Below, one piece after another: positions 1-8,041 of a stretch of 64,000 nucleotides of DNA; the stretch's first letter is position 1; each line of letters opens with the position of its first letter. This DNA comes from Actinomycetota bacterium (GTDB lineage Bacteria; Actinomycetota; Thermoleophilia; BMS3ABIN01), in the NCBI GenBank assembly GCA_023382335.1, contig JAMCPM010000006.1, forward strand, positions 134,372-198,371, given 5' to 3'. The notes under the pieces were generated by a model. It ran no database searches. It had not been told where the DNA came from and was given only the letters and a program-made list of their open reading frames with translations. Both the position numbers and the translations under genes were made by a program.

Positions 1-461
1 CGGTAGGTATTTCCGGCACCGCCCTGGACGGACAGGTGTGAATCATTTTCGACCTCGTGGGACGGCGCGTTGCCGCCCTGCACCGGGGTCGTCGCCGGCA
101 CGTTGCCGTGCTCGTTCTCATGTTCCAGGCCCTCGCCGTTGTTGCCGTTGGCCCTGTCATGATCCTTGATTTCGCCGGCGTCGTCGTTGTACTCATCATC
201 CGCGGCCGAATTGTGATCTTCGATCTCGGTGGCGCCATCGGCACCGTACTCGTGGTTGGCCGCATCGTTCAAATCCTCATCGCTGGCGCCATACTGGTCG
301 CCTGAGGCGGAGCCGACTGAGGCTCCATCTGCGCCTGAACCCGTCAGACTTGCCACTCCATTACTGACGGCGCCGGGGAGACTGCCGGATGCAAAAGCAA
401 CTCCGGTTACGCCAAACAGCAACACCGCGGCCAGGATTGTCATCTTCGGCTTGAAACTCAT
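1..461 (-). CDS. Secreted acidic low-complexity protein (C-terminus beyond window)
   Basis: The frame opens with an ATG at 461 and stays open to base 1, so the 3' end lies outside the window. The first ~25 residues form a signal peptide (MSFKPK, then a hydrophobic run ending AFASG). The rest is rich in Asp, Glu, Asn, His and Gly, with DH/EH/NH pairs such as DHNSAADDEY and HENEHGN, and looks disordered. A purine-rich tract (gtgaggt) precedes the start. It is divergent from an ECF sigma factor and resembles in composition the tail of the DUF5667 protein two genes away, so it may be a target of that sigma factor (inference). No enzyme motif is visible and I do not recognise a family. Confidence 0.6.
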   Translation of the reverse strand, partial: MSFKPKMTILAAVLLFGVTGVAFASGSLPGAVSNGVASLTGSGADGASVGSASGDQYGASDEDLNDAANHEYGADGATEIEDHNSAADDEYNDDAGEIKDHDRANGNNGEGLEHENEHGNVPATTPVQGGNAPSHEVENDSHLSVQGGAGNTY

Positions 462-571
462 TCAGTACCTCACTTTTTCGCTTTCCTGGTCTAGCTGCTA
501 TTCCTTTTAGCGAATCGCCCCGGGGAAAGTTACGGTGAAGGCCCGAAATAATTAAAAAAGTTTGAATTGGC

Positions 572-598
572 TTGATTTCGGCCGAAGCAACATATATT
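572..598 (+). promoter_or_regulatory. Possible promoter of the ECF sigma operon
   Basis: TTGATT (572–577) and TATATT (593–598) are separated by 15 bp in the only AT-rich part of the 275-bp divergent intergenic region 462–736. The spacing is short for a housekeeping promoter, and ECF operons are often autoregulated by unrelated motifs, so this is tentative. A ~130-nt leader would result, holding a short gctgc/gcagc hairpin near 628–640. Confidence 0.25.
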
Positions 599-736
599 GA
601 TTAGGTGGGACCTGGCCGCGTCGGAAGCTGCTTGCAGCCGGACTCCCCTTCCCCTACCGGAAAATCCACAATTCATGCTGCACAGACCCGTATCCAAAAT
701 GCCCGATCAATCGCTTAACAATTCAGGAGACAGCCG

Positions 737-1348
737 TTGACTGAGAAGCGTGAGCTGGCTCGTTTGATAAAGCGCATCCAGAAGGGTGACGCCGAAGCTT
801 TCGGTCAGTTATATAACCGTTTCCACGACAAGGTCTTTCTGTACGTGTACCGCCAGACCGGTTCGAAGACTGATGCCGAAGACATCACGGCGGGCGTCTT
901 CCTTTATGTGCTGGAAAAGATCGACGGCTTCACCTGGCGCGGCGCCGGATTTGCCGCCTGGTTGTTCCGCATAGCCCGTAACGACGTGCTGGATCATTTC
1001 CGTAAAAAAGGAAACGGCACACGAGAAGTGGCATTAACAGATGAGATCATGCAGCAACCTTCGCATCAGCTGGTGGAGGACCAGGCCGAGGCGTCCTTCC
1101 GGGACCGGCAGCTGCGGCAGGCGATCGCCGAGCTTTCGGAGGAGCAACGGCAGGTGGTGCTGCTGAAGCTGATGATGAACTTCAGCAACCGGCAGGTCGG
1201 CGAAGTGCTCGGCAAGAGCGAGGGAGCGATCAAGGCCCTTACGCACCGGGCGCTCCTGGGATTGCGCAAGAAGATGGAAGAGCAGATGATGCCGAAGAAC
1301 GCGATCATGAATGTCGCCAAGGAAACACGGGTCGGACAAGACGGATAA
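737..1348 (+). CDS. ECF-type RNA polymerase sigma factor
   Basis: A 203-residue sigma-70 family protein. Region 2 is at ~25–95 (FGQLYNRFHDKVFLYVYRQT, then DAEDITAGVFLYVLEKID and WLFRIARNDVLDHFRKK) and region 4 at ~125–180 (LSEEQRQVVLLKLMMNFSNR, then a helix-turn-helix with KSEGAIKALTHRALLGLRK). This two-region layout is the ECF plan. The start is TTG at 737 behind CAGGAGA (724–730). Six bases separate its stop from the DUF5667 gene, so the two are co-transcribed. ECF factors paired with DUF5667 proteins are common in Actinomycetota; the partner is the likely anti-sigma or sensor component (inference). Confidence 0.9.
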   Translation: MTEKRELARLIKRIQKGDAEAFGQLYNRFHDKVFLYVYRQTGSKTDAEDITAGVFLYVLEKIDGFTWRGAGFAAWLFRIARNDVLDHFRKKGNGTREVALTDEIMQQPSHQLVEDQAEASFRDRQLRQAIAELSEEQRQVVLLKLMMNFSNRQVGEVLGKSEGAIKALTHRALLGLRKKMEEQMMPKNAIMNVAKETRVGQDG

Positions 1349-1354
1349 GTTGAT

Positions 1355-2386
1355 ATGACGGATAACTCTTACAAAATAGCGCTGGACGAACTCTTTGAGG
1401 ATGTGCTGGACAATTGTCTGGCCCGAGTCCTCGACGGCCGCGCCACCATTGATGAATGCTGCGCCGCAAATCCCGGTTTTGCCAACGGGCTCCGGCCCTT
1501 GATGGAGACGGCCGTCGCGGCCCGCCACGCATTGGGTGAGGACATGCCAGCCTCAACGCCTGCCCCCGCAGCGGTAAAGAGCGGCGCCCGCAGCAGCTCG
1601 CGCGGACGTATGCTTCGCCCGCTTGCGATCGCAAGCGGCGTCTTTGTGCTCCTGTTTGCCGGCAGCGCCATGGCTGCCAGCAGCGCGCAGCCGGACAGCG
1701 TATTCTATTCGCTCAAACAGGGGATGGAAGAGGCGCGTACGGAACTGGCTCGGGGAAACCAGAGCCAGGCCCGGATTGAAAACGGCCACGCCAATATCCG
1801 CCTCGACGAACTCCAGACGACGATCGACGCCGGCAAGCCCGATTACATCCCCGAGCTGCTCGGCCGTTATGAAGAAAACATCGATGCCGCAACCGGATAT
1901 GCGGCAGCCGCGGCGGCCGACGGCGAAGATGTCTCCGAGATAAACGGAATGATCCAGGCGACACGAATGCGTCACGCCGAGATGGTTGCCGCCATGTCTG
2001 ATGATGTTCCGGCCGAGGGTGCCAAAGCTTTGCGGGAGTCTGTCGAGGCGACGGGCGCAGGCTCTGTGCAGCAGCCGCAGGAGGCTGAAGAGCCCGGCCA
2101 GGACAGCGGGCGCGGAGGTGGCGAAAACCACGAAAACGGTGGCTCCGGCGAGAATAGCGGTAACCATGATTCAGGTTCCGGCGGGGACCAGGATTCTTAC
2201 GGTTCGGGAAGTGGCGGCTGGCAGTCGCATGGCGGCGACAGCAGCCAGAATGACGCGCCCTCATCGCCGTCTCAGGACGCTGAATCCCATAAGGATGCGA
2301 ACCATGATGCTTCCCGCTATGAAGGGATCAGCCCCCAAACCTCGGTTCAGCCCCATTCCTCCGGCTCGGGAAATTCCGGGCACTGA
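1355..2386 (+). CDS. DUF5667 membrane protein, probable partner of the ECF sigma factor
   Basis: 343 residues. The N-terminal ~75 residues (DELFEDVLDNCLARVLDGRA, CCAANPGFANGLRPLM) match the cytoplasmic helical segment usual in these proteins. One membrane helix follows at ~88–108 (MLRPLAIASGVFVLLFAGSA). A DUF5667-type helical region spans ~112–230 (DSVFYSLKQGMEEARTELA, RIENGHANIRLDEL), expected outside the membrane. From ~235 to the end the chain is Gly/Ser/Asn/His-rich and disordered (GGGENHENGGSGENSGNHD). Position directly behind the sigma gene and the single-pass topology suggest it transmits an envelope signal to the sigma factor; the biochemical function of DUF5667 is unknown. Confidence 0.8.
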   Translation: MTDNSYKIALDELFEDVLDNCLARVLDGRATIDECCAANPGFANGLRPLMETAVAARHALGEDMPASTPAPAAVKSGARSSSRGRMLRPLAIASGVFVLLFAGSAMAASSAQPDSVFYSLKQGMEEARTELARGNQSQARIENGHANIRLDELQTTIDAGKPDYIPELLGRYEENIDAATGYAAAAAADGEDVSEINGMIQATRMRHAEMVAAMSDDVPAEGAKALRESVEATGAGSVQQPQEAEEPGQDSGRGGGENHENGGSGENSGNHDSGSGGDQDSYGSGSGGWQSHGGDSSQNDAPSSPSQDAESHKDANHDASRYEGISPQTSVQPHSSGSGNSGH

Positions 2387-2546
2387 TCGCAACGCGGGGC
2401 TGCCGCCGGAGTGCGGCCGAAGGCCGGCGGGCCCTCGATCTTCTTCCTTCACCCCTTCCCCACTCGCGATTCTTCGACCCGGTTTAACTTTGAACAACGT
2501 TTGCTATATAACTTGATAGGTACTGGTTCCACTCGAAAGGAAGACA

Positions 2547-2735
2547 ATGTTTGGCGATCTGATCGCACCGACACACCTGATTTTCGTACTTATCGTCGCT
2601 TTGCTCATCTTCGGACCCAAGCGCCTGCCCGAACTGGCGAAGGGCTTTGGCAGAGGAGTCAGGGAATTCAAGAACGGCATTGAGGGCATCGATGACGGCG
2701 AAGAGCCGTCACGAAAGAAGATCGATAAGCCATAA
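2547..2735 (+). CDS. tatA: Sec-independent protein translocase subunit TatA/TatE
   Basis: 62 residues with the TatA plan: a short N-terminal membrane helix (LIFVLIVALLIFGPKRLPEL, containing the family FGPKRLPEL hinge), an amphipathic helix (AKGFGRGVREFKN) and a charged tail. TatA oligomers form the pore for folded, twin-arginine substrates in the cytoplasmic membrane. The ATG at 2547 follows GAAAGGAAG. No tatC or tatB is adjacent. The gene lies alone, 160 bp after the DUF5667 gene and convergent with hisC. Confidence 0.9.
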   Translation: MFGDLIAPTHLIFVLIVALLIFGPKRLPELAKGFGRGVREFKNGIEGIDDGEEPSRKKIDKP

Positions 2736-2746
2736 GCCGGGCACGT

Positions 2747-2775
2747 GGTGGACGGATTGATGCCGGTCCGCCGCC
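2747..2775. terminator. Hairpin between convergent tatA and hisC
   Basis: GGTGGAC and GTCCGCC can pair around an interior of about 12 bases in the 47-bp gap between the two convergent stop codons. There is no U-tract on either side, so termination activity is uncertain. Confidence 0.3.
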
Positions 2776-2782
2776 CCGCGGT

Positions 2783-3871
2783 TTACTTCAGCTCCGCCAG
2801 TTTCTCCAGCAGGAATTCATTCTCCTTGGGCGCGCCGATGCTCACCCTGATGTAACCGGGGATGCCCAGCGCCGCGCCGCTGCGAACGATAACTCCGCGC
2901 CTCAGCAGCTCTTCAGGAACATCCGCCGCAGGCACGTTCAGCCGATCGATCTCGACCAGCATGAAATTGCTCTGGGTCCTGACGTAGCCGATCCCGAGCC
3001 GGTCGAGGCCGTCATAAAGCTGGCGGCGTCCCTGGCGGTTCAGCTGCCGGCGCTCCTCCAGCCTGCTTTCCAGGCTGAGCGCCTTAAGCGCCGACGCCTG
3101 TGCCAGCGTATTGATGTTGAAGGGCTGGCGCACCTTGTCGACTGCTTCTTTCACTTCGGGCGAGCACAGGCCGTACCCGACCCTGAGGCCGCAGAGGCCG
3201 TATATCTTTGAAAAGGTCCGGGTCAGGATGACGTTGGCATTGGCCCGAAAAAGTTCGAGGCCTCCCTGCGAGTCGGTTTCCTCGACGTATTCATTGTAGG
3301 CTTCGTCGAGGATGAGGGCGCAATCGTCCGGCAGCCCCGCGGCAAACGCGGCGATGTCGGCGGCTGGCAGATACGTTCCCGTGGGATTGTGCGGATTGGT
3401 CAGGAAGACGGCGCGCGTGGCCTCGTTGACGGCGGCGCCCATCGCCTTGAGGTCATTCCCGAAATTTGTTAACGGGACCTTTACCGGCTTTGCCCCCCGG
3501 GCCAGAGTGACTTCCTCATAGACCAGGAAGGTCGGGTCGGCGATGACCGCCTCGGTCCCCGGCTCCAGCAGGATCAGGCTCAGCCAGATAAGAAGCTCGC
3601 AGGAACCGTTGCCGAGGAGCACCCGGTCAGGCTCGACCGCGTAGCGCTCAGCCAGGGCCGCCCGCAGGTCGCGCGCTTCAGCGTCGGGATAGCGGTTGAG
3701 GCGCTCGAACTGGTCGGTGATGACCTCCAGGACTTCAGGGAATGGCGGCAGCGGCGACTCGTTGGACGCCAGTTTGACCACTTTTTCGAGGCCGTAGGCT
3801 TTGGCTACGACCTCGATGGGCGCGCCGGCGACATACGGTGTGAGATTTTTTATCTGGGAAACGAATTTCAT
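2783..3871 (-). CDS. hisC: Histidinol-phosphate aminotransferase
   Basis: 362 residues, full length for class-II PLP aminotransferases of the HisC type, which convert imidazole acetol phosphate and glutamate to L-histidinol phosphate. Visible motifs: KLASNESPLPPFPEV near the N-terminus, LLGNGSCELL, NPHNPTGTYLP, the ILDEAYNEYVEE aspartate site, and TFSKIYGLCGLRVGYG carrying the PLP lysine. The C-terminal RSGAALGIPGYIRVSIG is typical. Last gene of a minus-strand run from trpS. A second, divergent paralogue (CobD, 36 kb) lies in the cobalamin cluster; this copy keeps the canonical HisC features. Given the neighbouring chorismate mutase it may also transaminate aromatic substrates (inference). 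Confidence 0.92.
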   Translation of the reverse strand: MKFVSQIKNLTPYVAGAPIEVVAKAYGLEKVVKLASNESPLPPFPEVLEVITDQFERLNRYPDAEARDLRAALAERYAVEPDRVLLGNGSCELLIWLSLILLEPGTEAVIADPTFLVYEEVTLARGAKPVKVPLTNFGNDLKAMGAAVNEATRAVFLTNPHNPTGTYLPAADIAAFAAGLPDDCALILDEAYNEYVEETDSQGGLELFRANANVILTRTFSKIYGLCGLRVGYGLCSPEVKEAVDKVRQPFNINTLAQASALKALSLESRLEERRQLNRQGRRQLYDGLDRLGIGYVRTQSNFMLVEIDRLNVPAADVPEELLRRGVIVRSGAALGIPGYIRVSIGAPKENEFLLEKLAELK

Positions 3872-3916
3872 ATGAATTTCGGCCTCTTGGGAAATCGCGG
3901 CGATCCGGCTCGGCGC

Positions 3917-4294
3917 TTACTCCGGCAGGTCGGTCCTCAGCTGACGGGCTCCGCGCAGGTAGACATGGCGGATCTCGCTGCGCGGTTTGATCGTGTAGAC
4001 GTGCATCAGCACCCGGACGCAACGCTCGACGCTTCCGGTCACGGGGATCTCCTGCGAGCAGAGCAGGGGCACCTGCGACAGGCCCAGGTTGCGCGCGGCC
4101 ACGGCGGGAAAATCAGAGACCAGGTCGGGGGTCGCGGTGAAGATGATGCTGACGATGGTGTCCTGGCGAATGCCGTTGCGCTCCATCATCTCCTCGAGCA
4201 GCTCGCCGGTATTCTCGCCGATCTGCGGGGCTGTGTCTTCCTCGACGGTGGTGGCGCCGCGCACGGCGACCAGCCGCCACTCGCCCTCCCTCAC
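3917..4294 (-). CDS. aroH: Chorismate mutase, AroH type
   Basis: 125 residues, the size of the trimeric AroH-class enzyme that rearranges chorismate to prephenate. Diagnostic motifs: VRGATTVEEDT with the catalytic Arg, GENTGELLEEMMERNGI, SIIFTATPDL, CSQEIPVTGSVERCVRVLMH with substrate-binding Glu and Arg, and the C-terminal VYLRGARQLR. The start is GTG at 4294 behind AAGGAAAAG. It lies 45 bp upstream of hisC, which fits a role in aromatic amino acid supply. Confidence 0.9.
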   Translation of the reverse strand: MREGEWRLVAVRGATTVEEDTAPQIGENTGELLEEMMERNGIRQDTIVSIIFTATPDLVSDFPAVAARNLGLSQVPLLCSQEIPVTGSVERCVRVLMHVYTIKPRSEIRHVYLRGARQLRTDLPE

Positions 4295-4355
4295 GATACT
4301 TTTCCTTCAGGATTCACAGGCAAACTGTTTCCTTCCCGAAAATTTGTCCTGTCGA

Positions 4356-5090
4356 TCATCGATCTTTCCTGCCGCCCAGCTTGATGAGAGCGCTGACCTC
4401 GCTGCCGGTGAGCGGCCTTGATTCGCCCGGCGGCAGGCCTTCATCAGTTAACATCGCGTATCTTTTGCGGTGCAGATGGACCACCTGATGGCCGACGGCT
4501 TCGAGCATACGCCGCACCTGCCGCTTGCGCCCTTCATGGATGACCAGCTCGACCATGCTGTTGCCCTTGCGGCTGCCGCCGACGCAGGCGGCCTCGCCGG
4601 GTGAGGTGACGCCATCCTCGAGCTTGACGCCGCGTCTCAGTTTTGCGAGAGCCTCTTCATCGACCTCTCCCCGGACTTCGGCCCTGTATACTTTATCAAC
4701 CTCGAAGCTGGGATGCATCAAGCCGTGGGCGAGCCGGCCGTCGTTGGTGAGGATGATAAGACCGGTGGTGTCGCGGTCGAGGCGGCCCACGGGGAATAGC
4801 CGCGCCTGGCTGGGAACCAGCTCCGTGACGGTTCTCTGGCCGCGGTCGTCGGATACCGCGCTGATAACGCCGGCCGGTTTGTTGAGCAGATGGTACTCGA
4901 GTTTTTCGGGCTCGACCGGCTTACCGTCGAACCAGACGACGTCGCCGGATTGCACCTGGGTGCCCAGCTCCGTGACCGTCTCACCGTTGACAGTGATGCG
5001 TCCGGCGACTATCAGCTCCTCGGCTTTGCGGCGGGAGGCAATGCCGGCGCGCGCGAGATATTTTTGAAGACGTTCGGCTATCGGGTGCAC
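4356..5090 (-). CDS. rluB: 23S rRNA pseudouridine synthase, RluB/RsuA family
   Basis: 244 residues. An S4 RNA-binding domain (~1–60: RLQKYLARAGIASRRKAEEL, GRITVNGETV) precedes the pseudouridine synthase core, with catalytic Asp in GRLDRDTTGLIILTNDG and the family motif HEGRKRQVRRMLEAVGH. The RluB/RsuA group modifies a uridine in 23S or 16S rRNA; in Gram-positive genomes the gene next to scpAB is usually RluB. The GTG start at 5090 lacks a clear Shine-Dalgarno sequence. Confidence 0.9.
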   Translation of the reverse strand: MHPIAERLQKYLARAGIASRRKAEELIVAGRITVNGETVTELGTQVQSGDVVWFDGKPVEPEKLEYHLLNKPAGVISAVSDDRGQRTVTELVPSQARLFPVGRLDRDTTGLIILTNDGRLAHGLMHPSFEVDKVYRAEVRGEVDEEALAKLRRGVKLEDGVTSPGEAACVGGSRKGNSMVELVIHEGRKRQVRRMLEAVGHQVVHLHRKRYAMLTDEGLPPGESRPLTGSEVSALIKLGGRKDR

Positions 5091-5158
5091 CTCGGGACGG
5101 GATGGAAATGGTGCCAGCTGTTGGCTCGTGCTTTTTAAGGCTCGCGCCCCCTTGCGGG

Positions 5159-5938
5159 CTACTGCCTCTTGTCCGCCGCCAGGTGGAGCTTTTCTCGCAG
5201 CTCCTCGACATCTGCCGGCGTCGCCTCGAATCCTTCCAGCGAGGGCAGGTCTGCCAGGTCTACCAGCCCGAAGAGCTTCTCGAATGCCTCGGTGGTCCTG
5301 TATTTGACGGCGCCGGTCTGCTCGGCCCTGCCGGCTTCGGCGACCAGTCCTTTGTCGAGAAGGTTGGCGACGACAGTGTCGGCGCCGACGCCGCGGATGC
5401 GGGCGATCTCAGGCCGGGTGATAGGCTGCAGATAAGCGACGATCGCCATCGTCTCCATGGCTGCCGGCGAGAGTGAGTAATCGACGGGCCGGCGGCAGAA
5501 GCGCTCGACTGCCTCGCGGGCCAGGTCGCCGGTGCGGAATGTGTAGCCGCCGGCGATCTCGGCGAACATGATGCTGCCGTCGGGATCTGAATATTTCTCG
5601 CGGACAGCCTCGACTGCGCGCGCGAGTTCCTCGCCCCCGGCGCCGGTGACCTCGGCGAGCACTTCGAGGCTCACCGGATCGGGTGAAATGAAGAGTACGG
5701 CCTCGATGTCGCGCATGAGGCCGGCCGCCTCGCGGGCGGGGCTTGGAGCGGTTTCCTGCTCCGCTGTGAAATCCGCGGGTTCTCCACCATCGATCAGGAC
5801 TTCCTCGGGTTCTTCGCCATCGATCAGACCCGCGTCGGATGCTTCATCATCGATCAGGACTTCCTCGGATGCTTCGATGGGCGGAGTCTCTTCCTCCCGA
5901 ATATCGTTTTCAAGATTTTCCGGTTCGCGGTCTTCCAA
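5159..5938 (-). CDS. scpB: Segregation and condensation protein B
   Basis: 259 residues. ScpB forms winged-helix dimers that bind ScpA and the SMC ATPase to compact and segregate chromosomes. The conserved part runs ~75–235 (LMRDIEAVLFISPDPVSLEV, YTFRTGDLAREAVERF, ALAIVAY-type AMETMAIVAYLQPITRPEIA, IRGVGADTVVANLLDKGLV, YRTTEAFEKLFGL). The N-terminal ~70 residues are an added acidic segment with three imperfect repeats around VLIDDEASDAGLIDGEEPEE. The start is TTG at 5938 with an ideal GGAGG six bases upstream. A repeat element separates it from scpA. Confidence 0.92.
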   Translation of the reverse strand: MEDREPENLENDIREEETPPIEASEEVLIDDEASDAGLIDGEEPEEVLIDGGEPADFTAEQETAPSPAREAAGLMRDIEAVLFISPDPVSLEVLAEVTGAGGEELARAVEAVREKYSDPDGSIMFAEIAGGYTFRTGDLAREAVERFCRRPVDYSLSPAAMETMAIVAYLQPITRPEIARIRGVGADTVVANLLDKGLVAEAGRAEQTGAVKYRTTEAFEKLFGLVDLADLPSLEGFEATPADVEELREKLHLAADKRQ

Positions 5939-5966
5939 TGTCGGCCTCCGCTATTTACGCCACTGA

Positions 5967-6017
5967 TTTAAAGTAACCTGTCCCTGAACCTGGCAATTAA
6001 GTAATGTGTCCCTGAAA
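5967..6017 (-). repeat. Dispersed GGGACACATTACTTAATTG repeat, copy 1
   Basis: The 79-bp gap between scpA and scpB holds two imperfect copies, read on the minus strand: CAGGGACACATTACTTAATT (about 5993–6013) and CAGGGACAGGTTACTTTAAA (about 5967–5987). The first is near-identical to units at 17.1 and 55.2 kb. No coding capacity. Confidence 0.75.
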
Positions 6018-6782
6018 TCAGGCGATGAGCTTGTTGTTGCTGCTCTTCTCGGCCTCGTAGATCAGTATCCTGCCAAAAAGCTGCTCCTGCTCAACCTCGA
6101 GCTCGCCGGAATTGTACATCTCCAGCAGTGCGAAGAATGTCACCGCCTGCGTCACCCGGTCGGCGCCGCCGACGATCTCGTCGAAGGCCACCTTGGCCTT
6201 GTGCCGCACGGCCTGCCGGATCGTCTTCATCTGCTCCCAGACGTTGGCGGTGACCTTGGTCATATGGTCTGTGTGGATCTCCGGCGGCTCGGCCAGCAGC
6301 ACCTTGAGCGCGCCGGTCAGCTTCGAGGGATCGTACTTGTGGGGCACCTCTTCATCAGCCGCCCGTCCCGCGATCTTCGGCAGCGGCGCCGCCCGGAAGC
6401 GCCAGTAGCGGCTGACGTCGTGGCGCGCCCTCAGCCAGGCGGCGGCTTCCTTGAACTTCTTGTAGGTGATCAGCCGGATGACAAGCTCCTCGCGGGCCTC
6501 CTCCGGCGTGAGTTCCTCGAGGTCGAGCTCTTCAGGCCGGGGCAACAGCTGCGCCGACTTGATCTCCAGCAGCGCGCTCATGAGGATGAGGAATTCACTG
6601 GCGGCCTCCAGGTCGAGTTCGTCCTCGGCCTCGAGCTTCTCCAGGTAGGAAATGACGATGTCGGAAAGCGACACCTCGAAGATGCTGATCTCTTCCTTGA
6701 GTATGAGCGTTAGCAGCAGGTCGAAGGGGCCCTGGAAGACTTCCAGGTCGAGGTCCATGAGTTCTTCCCAGAAATATGGCAT
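6018..6782 (-). CDS. scpA: Segregation and condensation protein A
   Basis: 254 residues. ScpA is the kleisin that bridges SMC heads with ScpB. The conserved N-terminal motif LEVFQGPFDLLLTLILKEEI, the EISIFEVSLSDIV segment, the central EFLILMSALLEIKSAQLLPR and the C-terminal winged helix (FFALLEMYNSGELEVEQEQLFGRI) are all present. An internal ATG eight codons in (MDLDLEVF, preceded by GGGAAGA) matches the usual family start better and may be the true one; the longer start at 6782 is preceded by a GGGGGAA tract. Confidence 0.92.
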   Translation of the reverse strand: MPYFWEELMDLDLEVFQGPFDLLLTLILKEEISIFEVSLSDIVISYLEKLEAEDELDLEAASEFLILMSALLEIKSAQLLPRPEELDLEELTPEEAREELVIRLITYKKFKEAAAWLRARHDVSRYWRFRAAPLPKIAGRAADEEVPHKYDPSKLTGALKVLLAEPPEIHTDHMTKVTANVWEQMKTIRQAVRHKAKVAFDEIVGGADRVTQAVTFFALLEMYNSGELEVEQEQLFGRILIYEAEKSSNNKLIA

Positions 6783-6845
6783 CAGATGTTCCCCCTGCCG
6801 GTCATCGCTGACAAGCTCCGCCTCGCAACCTGTCTCCTGCCGCTC

Positions 6846-7862
6846 TCACTCGATCCCGATCGCCCGGGTTGCTTCGTCCAGCACCTCGGTCGCGATCGCC
6901 TGCGCCCGCTGCCGGCCTTCCTCGAGTATCGCCTCGATGCGGCCGGGCTCGGCCAGCAGGGCTTCACGTTTTTCGCGGATAGGGTCGAGCCTCGCCAGGA
7001 TCCTGTCGGCCAGACGTGACTTGCACTCGGTACAGCCGATCGTGGCTGTACGGCAGCCCGAGTCGATCTCGTCGAGCTCGGCCTCGGGCGCCTCGAAGAA
7101 CTGATGCCAGGAGAAGACATTGCACTTGTCCGGATGCCCGGGATCCTTCAGCCGCTGGCGTGCCGGGTCGGTGAACATCGATGAGATCTTTTTGCGGATC
7201 GACTCGGGATCTTCGGCGATGTCGATGGTGTTGCCATAGGATTTGCTCATCTTGCGGCCGTCGAGCCCCAGCAGCCGCGGCGTCTGGGTAAGCAGCGCCT
7301 TGGGTTCGGGGAAGACGGGTCCGTAGAGGCCGTTGAAGCGCCGCACGATCTCGCGGGCCAGCTCCAGGTGCGAGAGCTGATCCTCGCCCACGGGCACTCG
7401 GCCGGCCTTGTAGAGGATGATGTCCGCCGTCTGCAGCACCGGATAGCCGAGAAAGCCAAAGGTGGCTACCCGCTCGCCGAGCTCGGTGACCATCTCCTTG
7501 TAGGAAGGCGTCCGTGTCAGCCAGGAGACAGGCACCAGCATCCCCAGCAGCAGGGCCAGCTCGCTGTGTTCCTTGACCTCCGACTGGCGGAAGATGACGC
7601 TTCGCTGGGGGTCGATGCCCACGGCGATCCAGTCGGCGACCATCTCGATGCCGTCTCTCTTCATGCCGGCGACGCTGTCGTAGCGCGTCGTCAGCGCATG
7701 AAGGTCCGCCACGCAATAGAAGCAGTCGTAGTCGTCCTGGAGTTTTACCCAGTTGGGAAGGGCGCCGAGAAGGTGGCCCAGATGCAGGGGGCCGGTGGGC
7801 CGCATTCCAGAGAAGACTCTTTCACGCGGAGGAAGGCTGGGCTGCTTGGGCGTTGCTGGCAT
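6846..7862 (-). CDS. trpS: Tryptophanyl-tRNA synthetase
   Basis: 338 residues, normal for bacterial class-I TrpRS. HIGH-type motif in MRPTGPLHLGHLLGAL, Trp-site segments QSEVKEHSEL and LGYPVLQTADIILYKA, the VGEDQLSHLELAREI motif, and KMSKSYGNTI. A cysteine pair GCTECK lies near residue 280, a metal-site-like element seen in some TrpRS. First gene of the run trpS–scpA–scpB–rluB–aroH–hisC. The upstream base composition changes sharply at 7.9 kb, where the AT-richer island begins. Confidence 0.95.
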   Translation of the reverse strand: MPATPKQPSLPPRERVFSGMRPTGPLHLGHLLGALPNWVKLQDDYDCFYCVADLHALTTRYDSVAGMKRDGIEMVADWIAVGIDPQRSVIFRQSEVKEHSELALLLGMLVPVSWLTRTPSYKEMVTELGERVATFGFLGYPVLQTADIILYKAGRVPVGEDQLSHLELAREIVRRFNGLYGPVFPEPKALLTQTPRLLGLDGRKMSKSYGNTIDIAEDPESIRKKISSMFTDPARQRLKDPGHPDKCNVFSWHQFFEAPEAELDEIDSGCRTATIGCTECKSRLADRILARLDPIREKREALLAEPGRIEAILEEGRQRAQAIATEVLDEATRAIGIE

Positions 7863-8041
7863 GGAGCGATTTTATCGGAGGGCGGCGGGAAATGCACGCG
7901 GAATGATTTATGACGATAACTTCAATGGCCACGCCTCCGAAATTGGTAAAGACCCTCTCTCCTTAGAAACAAGTGATGTATTGAGCGGCGCTTGTAGCCG
8001 CAAAGCGGTAATCTGACGAAATCTCGGTTGGACGAATCTTT

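Noticed and set aside
2783-3871. Calling this copy CobD rather than HisC
   Set aside because: Canonical HisC motifs and the chorismate mutase neighbour favour HisC; the CobD paralogue lies in the corrin cluster.
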